Shown here in pieces: positions 46,101-57,511 of a stretch of DNA of 64,000 nucleotides. Source of the DNA: Hyaloscypha bicolor E (lineage: Eukaryota > Ascomycota > Leotiomycetes > Helotiales > Hyaloscyphaceae); assembly GCF_002865645.1 (NCBI RefSeq), contig NW_020194615.1, forward strand, positions 434,001 to 498,000, given 5' to 3'. The position numbers and the translations under genes are program-made. The notes under the pieces were generated by a model that did not search any database, was not told where the DNA came from, and saw nothing but the letters and a program-made list of their open reading frames with translations. Each line of letters opens with the position of its first letter. Within the stretch, counting starts at the first letter, position 1.

Positions 46101-47435
46101 CACCTCCGTTCTGTGGTGCTCGTGTGGGGCCAGCTCATACGGGGACACCGCCTCACGGGTACGGTACACTCAACAACAATGACACCGCGGGACTCCGGGA
46201 GACTGTCAATGTGCCCCTGCACGCCGGATGAACGCAAAGGGGGGATCAGCAGCAGCGAGAAGGGGCCAATAGCTGGCGCAGTGGAGGGCGGTGTAGGGCG
46301 AGGCGAGGTTCTGGAAGGGGAGAAGGAGAGAAGGGGAGAAAGGGAGAAGGGAAGAGAGAGGGCGGGTTCGGGATGATTGACAGATGGATTCGGGAGGTTG
46401 AGGTGAAGACCAAATCTGGCTCCTCAGGTTGGGCGGGGGGGTCACGATTTCCGCTGGGCTCTGGCGGCGCAGGCCGACCCACTTGGCAGCTGGGCAGCAG
46501 GGCAGCACGGCCGGCAGAGGGTGCAGCACTGCAGCGAAATCTTCGGGTTCTCTTTTCGCGGAGAAGCGGGGTAGAATGGATACTTGGTAGTAGTGATAAA
46601 TAAACCCTTGCCCTGGATCCACAGACACCGCAGTAAGGGGTATGGGCGAATAAGACAGCTGAAATTCAAGGTTTTGTGGAGGCGAACCTGCTAGAAACAC
46701 GCTTCAAGGTAGGGGTTTATTTATCCCAATCACCAGGTAATACTCGTATAGTACAGTACTGACTGCCCAGTCCAGTAGACGACGGACAATGGAGCCCCGC
46801 CAATGAGCGTGTCTACCTGAAACCCTCAAAGCGGATCGAACAGGCCGACGGAGACGATGGGGGGATTGAGTCTCCGTATTTGCTGTGCTCCGTACGGAGC
46901 CGTATTGACGGGGAGGACGAGGGTCCCTGGCCACGAGGGGGTTAGTCCGGTCGAAAGTGCGTGCGAAAGTGCAGAGCGACGTCTAATTGAGACTGAGTGA
47001 ACTGTGTCCTGGCTCCTTGTCTGTGGCTGGCTCGCTACATTTAATTCCCATAATACGTTGTAATTGAGACTGAGTGAACTGTGTCCTGACTCCTGACTCC
47101 TGGTCCTTGACTCCTGTGAGACCCTGGCCTGAAGAGCGAAGCGTGGTCTGGACCCCTGCTGCAGTGAAGCGTGCAACCGACAGGGGCAGCACGGGTTGGG
47201 GCGTCAGGCCGCATGTGGTACGGGTACACCGTACGTAGTACGAAGTGCTCGTACAGTACATACCGGACCCACTCCACTCAGTGCACATATTAAATCCGCA
47301 TGGCATTCCCATCCTGTGACAACTTCTTTTCTTCCAACAACCTTCGACACCTCAAGTCGTGGAAACCACCCCCCCGTGATGTAAAATCCACACTCACAAG
47401 CCAACCACCCACCCACCCACCCCGCTTCTGCAACC
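46101..47435. promoter_or_regulatory. 1.3 kb divergent promoter with a direct repeat
   Basis: This region separates the start of the regulator (minus) from the acyl-CoA synthetase (plus). A 28 bp sequence containing GAGACTGAGTGAACTGTGTC occurs twice, at 46984-47011 and 47061-47088. Further right there are several GTAC/CGTAC palindromic motifs (47218-47266). Such repeats could be factor binding sites. Open frames here are not supported as genes. Confidence 0.45.
46984..47088. repeat. Direct repeat, 28 bp twice, 77 bp period
   Basis: Copies at 46984-47011 and 47061-47088 are identical over 28 bases and continue with related CTCCT-rich sequence. Confidence 0.7.
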
Positions 47436-49647
47436 ATGGCCTCCCTCTCGAACCCCCAAATGCTGATGGCCGCGGCTGCACTCTTCGGAGCCACTGGGGC
47501 CTACCTTGATGCCAGGTACGGCGTGAGTTACGACCTTCGAAAGCTGTCCCAAATCCGAACATCTCGAAAACGGGTCGGGGAACGCATCCGCGAGCTTGGG
47601 GGTGAAGCGACGCTCTATCGACTGTTAGAGTTGGCGGATCAGGGGGCCGAGGCGTTGTGGTTTGAAGGTCGAAGCCTCACTTACGGGGAGATGAAAATAA
47701 GTAAACTCTCGTTGCGAACTTCAAAATCTGAGGACCAGACTGACACCTTCTAGACGTCGATCAACTCGCAGAATTTCTCCGCAGGCATGGCGTGCAGGCT
47801 GGCCATGTGGTGGGCGTCTTCTGCACCAATTCCCCCGAGATGGCGTTCGCCATCTACGCCCTTGGCAAGCTGGGCGCCGTGGCAGCGCTGCTGAACAGCG
47901 CTCTTCGCAGTAAAAAGCTAAGCAAGGAATTTTCTAGACGTGTTCTAATCTCGGGCAGATGAGACACTCAAACACTGCATCGGTATCTCAGAGGCGCAAC
48001 TCGTCGTTGCGACTCCAGACCTTGTCGAGTTCGTACCGAGCAGCACGGGAGTCCGAGAGCTGAGACGGTTTAACCTCAATCTCGGGTACGTTCTCCCTAT
48101 TTCGGGCTCCTCCCAGCCCAGACCAGGCTCAACGATTATCACGATCGGGCCCAATGAACTCTCTCCCCTGTCTCCGGATCCCCAATTCCCACGGCCGGTA
48201 AGGACAGCAAAGGATGTTTGGATACTCATCTTCACCTCCGGAACCACGGGTGAGCACAAAACTCACCCAACCCCCCCTACTCACTAAAAGAAATCCCAGG
48301 AAAGCCCAAAGCTGTCTCCCTAAAAACCTTCCTCCTCCTCGCCGTCTCAACCCCATATCCCCAAGATACCACGAAAGCAACCCTCTACTACCCCCTCAGA
48401 ACATAATGCTGTCTCCCGCTCTTCCACGCCACCGGCTTCCTCGTCGGACTCGTGCACTCATGCGGCGTCTCCGGAACTCTCTGCCTCTCCCGCAAATTCT
48501 CCGCGTCGAAGTTCGCCCAAGAACTCGCTGAGAGCAATGCAACCCGCTTGCTCTACGTGGGTGAACTCCTGCGGTACGCGTTGAGCGCACCGCCTTCTTC
48601 TTATGATAAAAAACACAACTGTATCGTAGCCACCGGAAACGGCCTGCAAGCAGACGTCTGGGAGCGATTCCAGGAGAGATTCGGGATCCCTGAAATCAGA
48701 GAGATCTACAGGAGTACGGAAAGCGTGTCGGGCTTCGACAACATGTGTGGCGGTGCCATCGGCGTGGGGAAAGTTGGCTTTTCCGGTCCTCTCGGACGTT
48801 TTCTTGAAGATACGATGTTTTTGGTGAAGTATGACCAGGAAACACAGACGTTGTACCGGCACCCGAAAACGGGCTTTTGCATCCCGGTCCCGGACGGCGA
48901 GCCTGGGGAGGCGATTGGCAGGGTCACGATGATGGATTTTTATTCGGACTATTATAAGGATTCGTCGGCAACTTCTGGTAAATTGGCGAAAGATGTGTTC
49001 AAGAAAGGAGACCTGTTCCAGCGCACTGGAGACCTGCTTGTAAGGGAGAGTGATGGCTGGGTGAGATTTCATGAAAGGACGGGTGATACATTTAGATGGA
49101 GGGGGGAGAACGTGAGTTCGGCGGAGGTGAAGGCGTTTATGGTGCAGCTGCCAAACGTCCACGACATCGTTGTTTATGGGACGAAAGTACCCGGGTAAGG
49201 ATCCTCCTTTCCCTTCTTCCTCGATTTGATTCTGCTTGCTTGGTTAAATGGTGGGTTTATTAAAATGAGGCGAGTAGGTACGACGGCCAAGTCGGCACTG
49301 CAGGCATCACGCTCCTGCACCCCTCATCCGCAGCCGAAACCACATACCTATCAACCCTTTATCCTCATCTGCGAGAATGCGGACTACCAGACTACGCAAT
49401 TCCGAGGTTGGTTAGGTTTACGAAGCAGTAAGTCTCGATCACTTCATCTGACTCTGAAACTCATGTGTTTAGGATCGACATTGGGATCACGTTCAAGCAT
49501 GCAAAAGATGTTTTGAAAACGAGGGACTGGAAACTGAAGGATGGCGATGATGCAGATCATTTGTACTGGCTTGATGGGGAGCAGTACCGGATGCTGGATG
49601 AGGCTGCTTGGAATCAGATCTTCTCGACTGCTCGAGCAAAACTATAA
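47436..49647 (+). pseudogene. FATP/VLACS-type acyl-CoA synthetase with an in-frame stop
   Basis: The exons encode an AMP-binding enzyme of the very-long-chain/fatty-acid-transport group. It has LTYGEMK, VVGVFCTNSPEMAFAIYALGKLGAVAALLN and the ATP-binding loop ILIFTSGTTGKPKAV. Next come CLPLFHATGFLVGLVHSCGV, EIYRSTES, KGDLFQRTGDLLVRESDGWVRFHERTGDTFRWRGENVS (hinge and A8 motif) and a typical C-terminus (GITFKHAKDVLKTRDW). All splice junctions fit. However, the codon just before the conserved CCLPLFH is TAA (48404-48406), where relatives carry an aromatic residue, and no AG acceptor lies between TAA and CLPLFH. A single-base nonsense change or a sequence error explains this best. If real the gene makes no full enzyme. 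Its likely role was to activate a carboxylic acid with CoA. Confidence 0.75.
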
Positions 49648-49866
49648 ATTACAATGTAAGTTAATAGAAGGAGGCAAGTAAGTCGATCCGCTCGCTTCCA
49701 GCTACACTTTACTTTCCGCCTCTAATTTTGTGAGCATTCACAACAAGACATCCACCCATTTCATCCATCCATTTCCTTGCCTGTCCTCCCTCCTTGCAAT
49801 CGATCGATTCCACAATCTCAATTTCCAAACGTCCCAGCCTCATTCTCACCCCCACCCCTTCCCTTC

Positions 49867-50976
49867 TCACGGTTTACTCCTCCCCACATCCCAGCTCGTC
49901 CCCTCACTCATCAAAAACTCCTGGCCCCTCTTCAACACCGCGCTATTTTCTCTCCCGAGCCACTCCGGCTCCAGCCTCTGCAGATTATCCTCAATCTCAT
50001 AACTCTCTCCACCACTCACCCACAAAATCTTGCCTGCGAACGGAGTTACTGCTCCTTCATGCCTTTCTTTGCTCTCCCCACGGTTTGCTGTAGCACACAG
50101 AATAATCGCCTTCCCCACATCCTCAGGCTCGTTTTCTGGAAGTTTGTTTGAGGCCCAGCCAAGTTCGATGCCCTTCACCATGCCCGTCTCTGTACACTCT
50201 TCATCAGCTACTGTCAAGATGAAAAGAATTTGATGGGGGAAAGGGGAAACGCACTTGTCATCCAAGGACAAATAACATTAATCCTAACTCCCTCCTTCAC
50301 CGCACTTAAATGCAAACCCCGCATAATACCTACCACCCCATGTTTACTCGCCGTGTACGCGACTAACCCAGTGCATTCTTTCCAGCCAGCTATCGAGGAG
50401 ACGAGGATCAGGTCTCCTCCCCCATTCTTCCTTAAGAATGCCAACCCAATTCTGGCAGTGATGAGAGGGCCCTTCAAATTCACATCTCTATGGCGTGTTA
50501 GTCTTGTTGGTAAGAATGTGAATGGAGGAAAGGGAAAGTGGGAAGACATACATCTCAGCAGTACTGAACTCCGTCTCTACATCTTCATCAGGCAAGAATG
50601 GGTCTTTGGGGAGAGAAATCCCGGCATTTGCTACTGCGATGTCTATCCTTCCCCATCTTTTCTCCGCTTCCTTGAATAGTTTGAGTTGATCGGAATACTT
50701 CGTCGTGTCGCAGTGGGTGAACACAACTCTCTCTCCTAATTCTCTCTCCAAAGATAGGCCATGAGAATCAGCGACGTCTCCGAAAACTACCTTTGCGCCG
50801 TATTCTATGGAGGTCAGGTTATGATGACTGAAAGGGAAAAAAGGGCTGGAAGAGGCAAACGCACGGTGGAAGAGGCGCACTGTGGATCGTCCTATTCCGG
50901 TTGCCCCTCCGGTGAGGACGACAACCTTGTCTTTCAGTGTGGTGAGCAGAGACGGGTTGATCTGGACGTGTGCCAT
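49867..50976 (-). CDS. Short-chain dehydrogenase/reductase (SDR), four exons
   Basis: The start ATG at 50976 begins MAHVQINPSLLTTLKDKVVVLTGGATGIGRSTVRLF, with the TGGxxGIG cofactor motif. Later exons give VVFGDVAD, VANAGIS (NAG motif), LILVSSIAG (catalytic Ser) and YTASKHG (catalytic Tyr and Lys). A C-terminal part ends GTSWDVGRSKP at a TGA at 49867-49869. VFGDVAD carries an acidic residue after the second strand, which suggests NAD+ rather than NADP+. Introns near 50850, 50555 and 50250 are short. It is divergent from the monooxygenase gene 800 bp away. Family size and motifs are normal; the substrate is unknown, plausibly an alcohol or a dihydrodiol of the cluster's pathway. Confidence 0.9.
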
Positions 50977-51225
50977 TGTTTGATATCTCCTATCAAAAAC
51001 GTAGTGTTTTTCAAACTGAAATCGCAGTTAGAAGATGTTGCACTGAAAACGCAATTTCCAAGTGTTAATTAAACCTCGAACTAAAACAGCCAGCGCAACA
51101 GCATCACACCTCCCACCCTCCCACCCCAAAGCCGCCAAACCTTGAGGGTCTGGACTTGAGAAAAAACTCACACTCCCATACCACCCGATCCCACCAAGGC
51201 AGATGCCGAGATCGCGGTGCATGCA

Positions 51226-51636
51226 CTAGCTCCCCTCGTCGCCCTCCCCGTTCTCCTCCTCCCCGACTACCCCACACCCAACTTCTGCATCGGACAACTC
51301 CCCAAGCCCGGCCAGTTTCATCCCATCTTTCTCTGCAACCACCAGGTCCCGAGATCGTGACGTCCCATCACCCAGCACCTTAGTCCTCCCCATGCTCTTC
51401 CTCCCCGAAAAAGTGGATCCCCCAATCATTCCCCCTCCAAGACTAATTAGTCTCCAAAGCGGTCCGAATGCGAGCGCGGGGTAGATTGAGATCTGTGGTG
51501 GGGTCAAATCAACCTTGGGTTGCGACCCCACGTCACGTCCGCGAACTGTGAGCGGGCAGCTCAGACCACAGGATGAATGTAGGGGAAAAGGAGGCTCGGG
51601 TGGGACTATGACATTGATTTGGTTTCCTAGATTCAT
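51226..51636 (-). CDS. Hypothetical protein, 136 aa
   Basis: An intronless frame from an ATG at 51636 ends at 51226 in a very acidic, Gly-rich tail (EEENGEGDEGS). The middle has a weakly hydrophobic segment (YPALAFGPLWRLISLGGGMIGG) and a basic patch. No family recognised. It overlaps the probable divergent promoter between the SDR and the monooxygenase, so it may be a chance frame. Confidence 0.35.
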   Translation of the reverse strand: MNLGNQINVIVPPEPPFPLHSSCGLSCPLTVRGRDVGSQPKVDLTPPQISIYPALAFGPLWRLISLGGGMIGGSTFSGRKSMGRTKVLGDGTSRSRDLVVAEKDGMKLAGLGELSDAEVGCGVVGEEENGEGDEGS

Positions 51637-51775
51637 TCTTTTCTTTCTCTTGGAGATTTTGAAACTTCAATTCACTCATTCTTGAAAAGAATCTTGAACT
51701 CCAGCTTCAATTCGTACAGCACACTTCCGTCCTTGAGTTTATTTCCAGATAGGAAAAGAGCGGCGTAGATTCAAG

Positions 51776-53217
51776 ATGAAGGTCAGCCCATTGTCACCCT
51801 CTATCTTTGTCTCACTTAGTATTTCGCAAACAATGGGAAGAATTAGTCCTATACTAACACAAGACGAATCAGGTCCTCGTTGTCGGTGCTGGCCCCTCAG
51901 GCCTCACCCTCGCCCTCCTCCTCGCAAAAGCAGGCATTAAGATCACCCTACTAGACGCAGCACCCACGGTCGACGACCGCCCGCGGGCAGCACACTACGC
52001 TCCCTCCGCCATCCGTGTCCTGAAAGCCGCCGGTGTCCTCGAGGATGTTCGCCGTGACGGTCTAATCCCCAAGAATATGACATGGAGGAAAATTGACGGG
52101 AGTGTGATCACGAGTATCACGGATGTGGCTCAGCCAGGGACACCAGACGCGTTGACGGTGCTGCCGTTGAATATGCTTGGGAAAGTACTGTTGAGCCACT
52201 GCGAGGGGAATGCGAATGTGACGGTGTTGTGGAATAAAAAGGTTGTTGATGTGGGCACGGATGGGGATGGGAAAGGGGCTTGGGCGAAAGTACAGGGGGA
52301 ACAGGGAGAGGAAACGTGGACTGCGGATTATATCTGTGGGTGTGATGGGGCGAATAGTCAGGTTCGGAAGAGTCTGTTTGGAAATGAGTTTCCGGGACAC
52401 ACGTGGGATGCGCAGATTATTGCTACAAACGTATGTCTCCCTTGTCTCCTTCCCCTTGTCTCTATTTCCGTCTCGCTTAAGGTTTTTCTAGGTGTATTAC
52501 CCCCTGGATAAGTTCGGCTACGACGACATCAACTTCATCATCCACAACGAAGACTACTACATGGCCGCAAAAATCACCACCGACGGCCTCTGGCGCGTCT
52601 CCTACGGCGAAGATACAAAGCTCACACCTGAAGAAGTCGTCGCACACCAGCCCGCAAAGTACGAACGCATGCTCCCCGGCAACCCCAAACCAGGCGACTA
52701 CAAACTGCTCAACGTGGGCCCCTACCGCATCCACCAACGCATGGCGCCCGCCTTCCGCGTCGGGCGGATCCTGCTCGCCGCCGACGCCGCCCACCTCTGC
52801 AACCCATTCGGCGGTCTCGGCCTCACTGGAGGCCTGGTAGATGTCGGTGGTCTTGCGGAGTGCTTAATAGGCGTTCAGAATGGCTGGGCTGGGGACGAGA
52901 TACTGGATAAATATGATGAGATTAGAAGGGAGAAGTTTCAGGAGGTTATTAACCCGATTAGTAGTAGTAATTTTTTGAGGGTTAGCGCTACGGATCCCGG
53001 GGAGGCCTTGGTCAATGATGAGTTTTTGATGATGGTTGAGAAAGCGAGGACGGATAAGGAGACGAGGGAGGAGTTGGATCAGGTATGTACTGAACTGTTT
53101 TTCGAGTATTTCTTGGGTGTAGAAGCTAATGTGGGATAGGGTGTCTTTGCTGTGTGTCATGACTTTACGCAGTATTATGATAAGGAGAAGGCGCCGAAGG
53201 CTGAGGCGAGGTTATAG
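51776..53217 (+). CDS. FAD-dependent aromatic monooxygenase, 410 aa
   Basis: Four exons (51776-51781, 51873-52430, 52492-53082 and 53140-53217); the first holds only Met-Lys. The protein starts KVLVVGAGPSGLTLALLLAKAG (GxGxxG dinucleotide fold) with D/E at the end of strand 2 (LLDAAP). It has CDGANSQVRK (DG motif) and GRILLAADAAHLCNPFGGLGLTGG (GD-like motif, with Ala for the usual Gly). It belongs to the FAD_binding_3 group that hydroxylates phenolic acids such as salicylate, 3-hydroxybenzoate or hydroxyphenylpropionate using NAD(P)H and O2. It is shorter than many relatives and lacks the C-terminal thioredoxin-like domain of phenol hydroxylases. In the cluster it could supply the second hydroxyl needed for ring cleavage. 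Confidence 0.9.
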
Positions 53218-53620
53218 GGTGAGGAAAATGGTGGGCTTTGGGGGTGCATACTTTCTATCCTAAAAAGAAATCTGGACTTCTTGCTATATTATTGGAGACT
53301 TGTACCTCTGCGCTGTTCTTTCCCACTGATTTATCTCAAATTTCAGTGCCGTAGGTGACGGGATGTCTTATCAAAATTAGTCATTCAGGGAGGGAACTGA
53401 GTCCTCATGGTTAGAGAAGACTCTTTAATGATCCTCTTGAATAGATTTCATCACTGTATTCGAAACTGTCCAATGTTGAATTTCACGTTTGGAAGTATGG
53501 TTCAAGTGCTATCCTATTCATCCTCGTGTACAAAACCCACAGCCGCTTCTTGTTTATCTAATCTACCCCCTCAGCACCTACAATTTCATCCCACTTTTGG
53601 TACTTTACAACCATTCCAGC
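53218..53620. other. 3' to 3' intergenic
   Basis: Lies between the convergent monooxygenase and transporter genes; no gene seen. Confidence 0.5.
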
Positions 53621-55617
53621 CTAATGCGTCATGACCTGCCCTGCTGTCTTCTGGTGCATCCCGCCCAACCACGTCCTGCTAGTAACAACCCTAATCCTCT
53701 TCCCAAAGAAGATAAAGATAAACAGCGCCAAATTATTCGCCAACAACACAGACACAAAGATCCCCCCAATAACAACCGCATACCCCCTCAGCAAAATCCA
53801 ATCCAGCAAGTAAAGACCCATCCCGAAGCTGATCGCCTGCTTCCCGAGGTTCATCGCGATAAGCATCTCGCTCGTGTTCGCCGTGTATGAATCAACAGCG
53901 TAAGCGAGCGTGAAGGAGAAGTAGAAGAACGCAGACCAGTTGACCATTGCCACGCCGGCGAAGTACCCGAACCAGTGCAAGTTATGTTGCGCGGTCATGC
54001 CGTAGACGAGGAGCCCTGCAGGAGCGATCAGCATGGGGATGAACAGGACGCCAAGTCGCATCTCCGCTTCGCGGATGTGGTTGTTCTTTCGCGTCAGGTA
54101 GGCGGCGAGGCGGTCGGAGGTGAAGGTCAGGGGTACGGCTCCGAGAAACCCGACGGCGTTGGCGACGGCGATGAGGCCGCTGTTTTCTTGCTTCCAGGAG
54201 TAAGGGGGCGCGGTGATCTTCATGGGGAAGGTGTAGTTAAATGCCAACGCTCCGAGACCGATATATATACCTATATGGAAGTCAGAAAGTGACGCGTAGG
54301 GAAGGAGGGAAAGGGGACAAACCGTAAGTCGTGATAACCCAGAATACGGCAGGAACAACGAAGTAACTGAATGGTCGAATCATAGTCATGAAGAACTCAG
54401 CCTCGTGATCGATGTGGCTCCACGGCTTTAGTGTGCTGATAAACGATTTACGGTCTGGGATTGCAGTGATGTGGTTCTCGTTCTCGGTATGCTGGGTGTG
54501 GACTTCTTTGGAATCGGATGTGCTTCCATTTTCGGCAGTCGGCGCAATGGTTGAAACCATGGACTTGCGGTCATACATTGTTTCTTCGACGACAAAGAAG
54601 GCAATGATGAGGAGAACACCGGCGAAGGCAATTTCGACGTAGAAGTAGAGGCGCCAGGAGTAACCTCCTGCTAACATGTAGCCGGCGTAGAGTGGACCAG
54701 TGGCGCCGAGACAGAGACATACTTGACTGATGTCAGCTGAGCTCTCACGTTAGGAGAGGAACTGTATACCTGTGTAATATCCAATTCTCTTGCCTCTCTC
54801 GTGGAGGAAGAAGATGTCGTTGACGAGTTGTACGGGAAGTGCCTCGCAGACTCCTGAGCCGAATGCGTGCAGAACTCGAGTACCCATCAAAGCTGGATAA
54901 GTCTTTGATTGAGAAGCACCAATCAAGCCAGCAAGGAACTACATCTCATTAGCCCCATCCTCTATGCTCAAAGAGAGAGATCAGACTTACACAAACAAGT
55001 GACATAAGCATTACAGGTCTTCTCCCAATCTTCAGATAGAGCGGTACCAGCACAAGTGAACCTGTTTCAATTAGCTTATGTCATACTGTACTTGATTCTG
55101 GCAGTTACTGACCAAATCCAAAAGCCAAATTTGGATAAGAGATCAAGCCCGAGGCCGTGGAAGGCGTGATGTTGAACTCCTCGGCATAAATCCCAATGTA
55201 AACAGCAGGCCCGACCAAAGCCGAATTACCCAAAAATGAGTACGCTGAGCAGACAATAAGGATCATCGTCTTTTTCCAATTCTCCCACTACGGTATTCTT
55301 AGCAACTTGTATCCTTTGTTTTCGTGATATTGACGTACTTGCAGCGGATCGTTGGGATCTTCGGCTGGGACAGGGAAGAGAGCTTGTCCGTAGAAGACAT
55401 CGTCTCCATCTGGATTGACTCTTAGCAGAAATTCCTTGAGGTTGAAGAGGTATATGAACCAGCAGCTGAGAGATTGACGGTCCCTGGAACATCTTCTTCG
55501 TGAGCATGGCTGCAACAACGTTAGAGCTTCATTTTCAAACTGGGTTAAGTATTGCTTTTCTCACCTGTGATGCAGATGGTATCTCTGCGGCTGCTCAACC
55601 TTCAAATCGGAAGCCAT
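53621..55617 (-). CDS. Major facilitator superfamily transporter
   Basis: Exons on the minus strand encode a 12-segment MFS protein. The N-terminal end carries DPNDPLQ followed by WENWKKTMILIVCSAYSFLG, then GTRVLHAFGSGVCEALPVQLVNDIFFLHERGKRIG (the MFS A-like loop region) and LGATGPLYAGYMLAGGYSWRLYFYVEIAFAGVL. There is a long hydrophilic central loop (about 54600-54420) and six further membrane segments to the stop at 53621-53623. The DPxDPLxW start and RWRLYFYV-type segment are those of fungal HOL1/DHA1-like carriers; substrate unknown. Probably takes up the aromatic substrate, or exports products. The first exons are unsure: the likely ATG at 55617 reads MASDLKVEQPQRYHLHH, but its frame meets a TAA before joining the DPNDPLQ exon, so either an intron was missed or the start is elsewhere. 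Confidence 0.8.
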
Positions 55618-56365
55618 CTTCAACTTCGTTAAACAGTAAGCTTAATACAATCACAGCTTTTAACAGCAACAGTAATACAAAGTTGGAATTTGAGGTCCCA
55701 ATAAAGCTTCCAGGATAGCTTTGTCCAGGGCGCGGGGATAAACAATATACTTTCAATTAAGATAGAAATCGAGACTGTGGGGCCCCGGAAAAAGTTAGGT
55801 CCCGGTGTGGAGGATCTCGCTTTTGCCTGCATTCGTCTCCGCACGAGCACTTGCGTGGCAGATCTCGAACTCAAAGGCGCTCGATTGCGGAGGGGCGTGC
55901 AGCGGGGCAATGCGTGAGCACATCCGGCCCGTACTTGAGCGTGAGAGGACCAAATTTCAATATCCCACACTGCCTCGACGTTTTGAGAAGCCGAGGGACG
56001 CCCAGTAGTACGGACGTGCCTGTGGGTGTGGCAGGGCCTGTGGGTTTGGGGTCTCTTTGGAGTTTGGTAAGGAATCGAGGCGCTGTTCGATGAGTGCCGA
56101 ACGAGATCTGGTCCTGTGACAAAGAGTCACTTCGAGGTGAACCGCAAGCCAGGCCCCACATTACGCTAAGTGCCCCTGATCGCAAGCTTGCTCCCCGTAC
56201 CTCGTCCTTGGGACGATGGTTTGACTGAATCTTGTGTGAATCATGATGTGTTTTGCAATTGTGCTTTCCTGGGCTGTGTTTGAGAACGCCTCTTCATCAG
56301 CAGGGAGCAGGTGGGGTGAAGCAGTGAAGCTGGTTGAGGTAATGCCAAGAGAGAATATGATTAAT
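55618..56365. other. Intergenic, no gene seen
   Basis: GC-rich sequence upstream of the transporter. Short overlapping frames on both strands, none convincing. Confidence 0.4.
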
Positions 56366-57101
56366 GGGCAAATTATAAAAAGGACCCCCCCCTTCTACTA
56401 AAAAGGACCCCCCTAAAATTTTAAAAAGGACCCCCCCCCTAGATAGCCAAAACCACCAAAAAAAGAGTTAATGCACGCAAAGATCGCAAAGTAGGGAGTT
56501 GCATTTCTCATAAATAGAGTTAATTAAAGCTAGCTAGAAAAGAACTTAAGTGAAGCGTGAGAACTGACTAAGCGAAATGATCGTACTAGACTAAATCCAG
56601 AGATCATACGGTAATAGTACTATAATAAGAGCCTTATATTTAGTAGTATCTGCTTTGGTTTCTACTAGGTCCCTTAACCTCTTAGCTAGGGTCCTTACTT
56701 TTAGCATAGGAATAATCCTGGGCTCTAGGGGGCTTATAACCAAGCCAGATCCCGTGACTTCAAGGGACTTTACAAAAAACTCCCTATTCCGCCTTATTAA
56801 CCTACCCCAGATTCTCGATTCGGATTACGACATTAGCTAACTAGTATTAACTTCATTAAGCTTAGAGCTTATAATAGCTCTTAGGCAAAAAGGGGGGCTT
56901 ATTACGTACTATCTCTCTCAAAGATCATGAAAAATACTACTTCCTTCTAATATTTTTGTATACTCGTCTTATGAAACTATTAAATCTAAGTCTAATAATT
57001 ACTTCTCAAAGCTCTATATATAATTCTAGGGGGGGGTCCTTTTTAAAATTTTAGGGGGGTCCTTTTTAGTAGAAGGGGGGGGTCCTTTTTATAATTTGCC
57101 C
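56366..57101. mobile_element. TIR element with triple C-tract terminal repeats, about 736 bp
   Basis: Both ends carry the same roughly 75 bp sequence in inverted orientation, 56366-56440 and 57027-57101. Each holds three copies of the block AAAAAGGACCCCCC, separated by TTCTACTA and TAAAATTTT. On the opposite end they read as GGGGGGTCCTTTTT. The interior is AT-rich and has one short open frame (56655-56840) with no recognisable family. No transposase motif and no clear target duplication were found. Confidence 0.7.
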
Positions 57102-57511
57102 CTCAATATACGCGCACGCTCAAGATATACGCATACGCTCCGTACGCTGTTGCGTGCCGGAGGCGCGTAACAGCATGCCCCTAGCCTATTAAAGTCCTGG
57201 TATTAGTAGAGATAAGCCCTAGAGCTCCCAGAATTAGCACGACGGCTAGTTTTGCGTTTAACAACTGCGGAGGCAACAAATACTGTCTTTACGAGCTTTG
57301 TGCTATATGCATTGCAAAGGGCGTGTCTATTCCGAATAACAGACTCACTTGGGGGGGAACCTGAAGCTTTGTGATTCATACCTCCTCACTGTGAACCTGA
57401 AATCCGCATTGCCCTCTATCTTTAACCCAGCATTATTTAAATGAACTTTTAGGAAGAGACAGATTAAAGATCTTAGGAACGGAGAACATCTTTGTAGCGG
57501 AAGTTCCCACC
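57102..57511. other. Intergenic, upstream of gene at 57512
   Basis: No gene seen. A palindrome-rich patch with repeated CGTACGC-type motifs lies just right of the TIR element (57115-57175). Confidence 0.4.

Noticed and set aside
46206..46700. 164-residue minus-strand frame in the divergent promoter
   Set aside because: Pro/Ser-rich low-complexity translation of purine-rich promoter DNA; no family or splice support.
48458..49162. 234-residue minus-strand frame
   Set aside because: Antisense to the acyl-CoA synthetase exon with clear family motifs.
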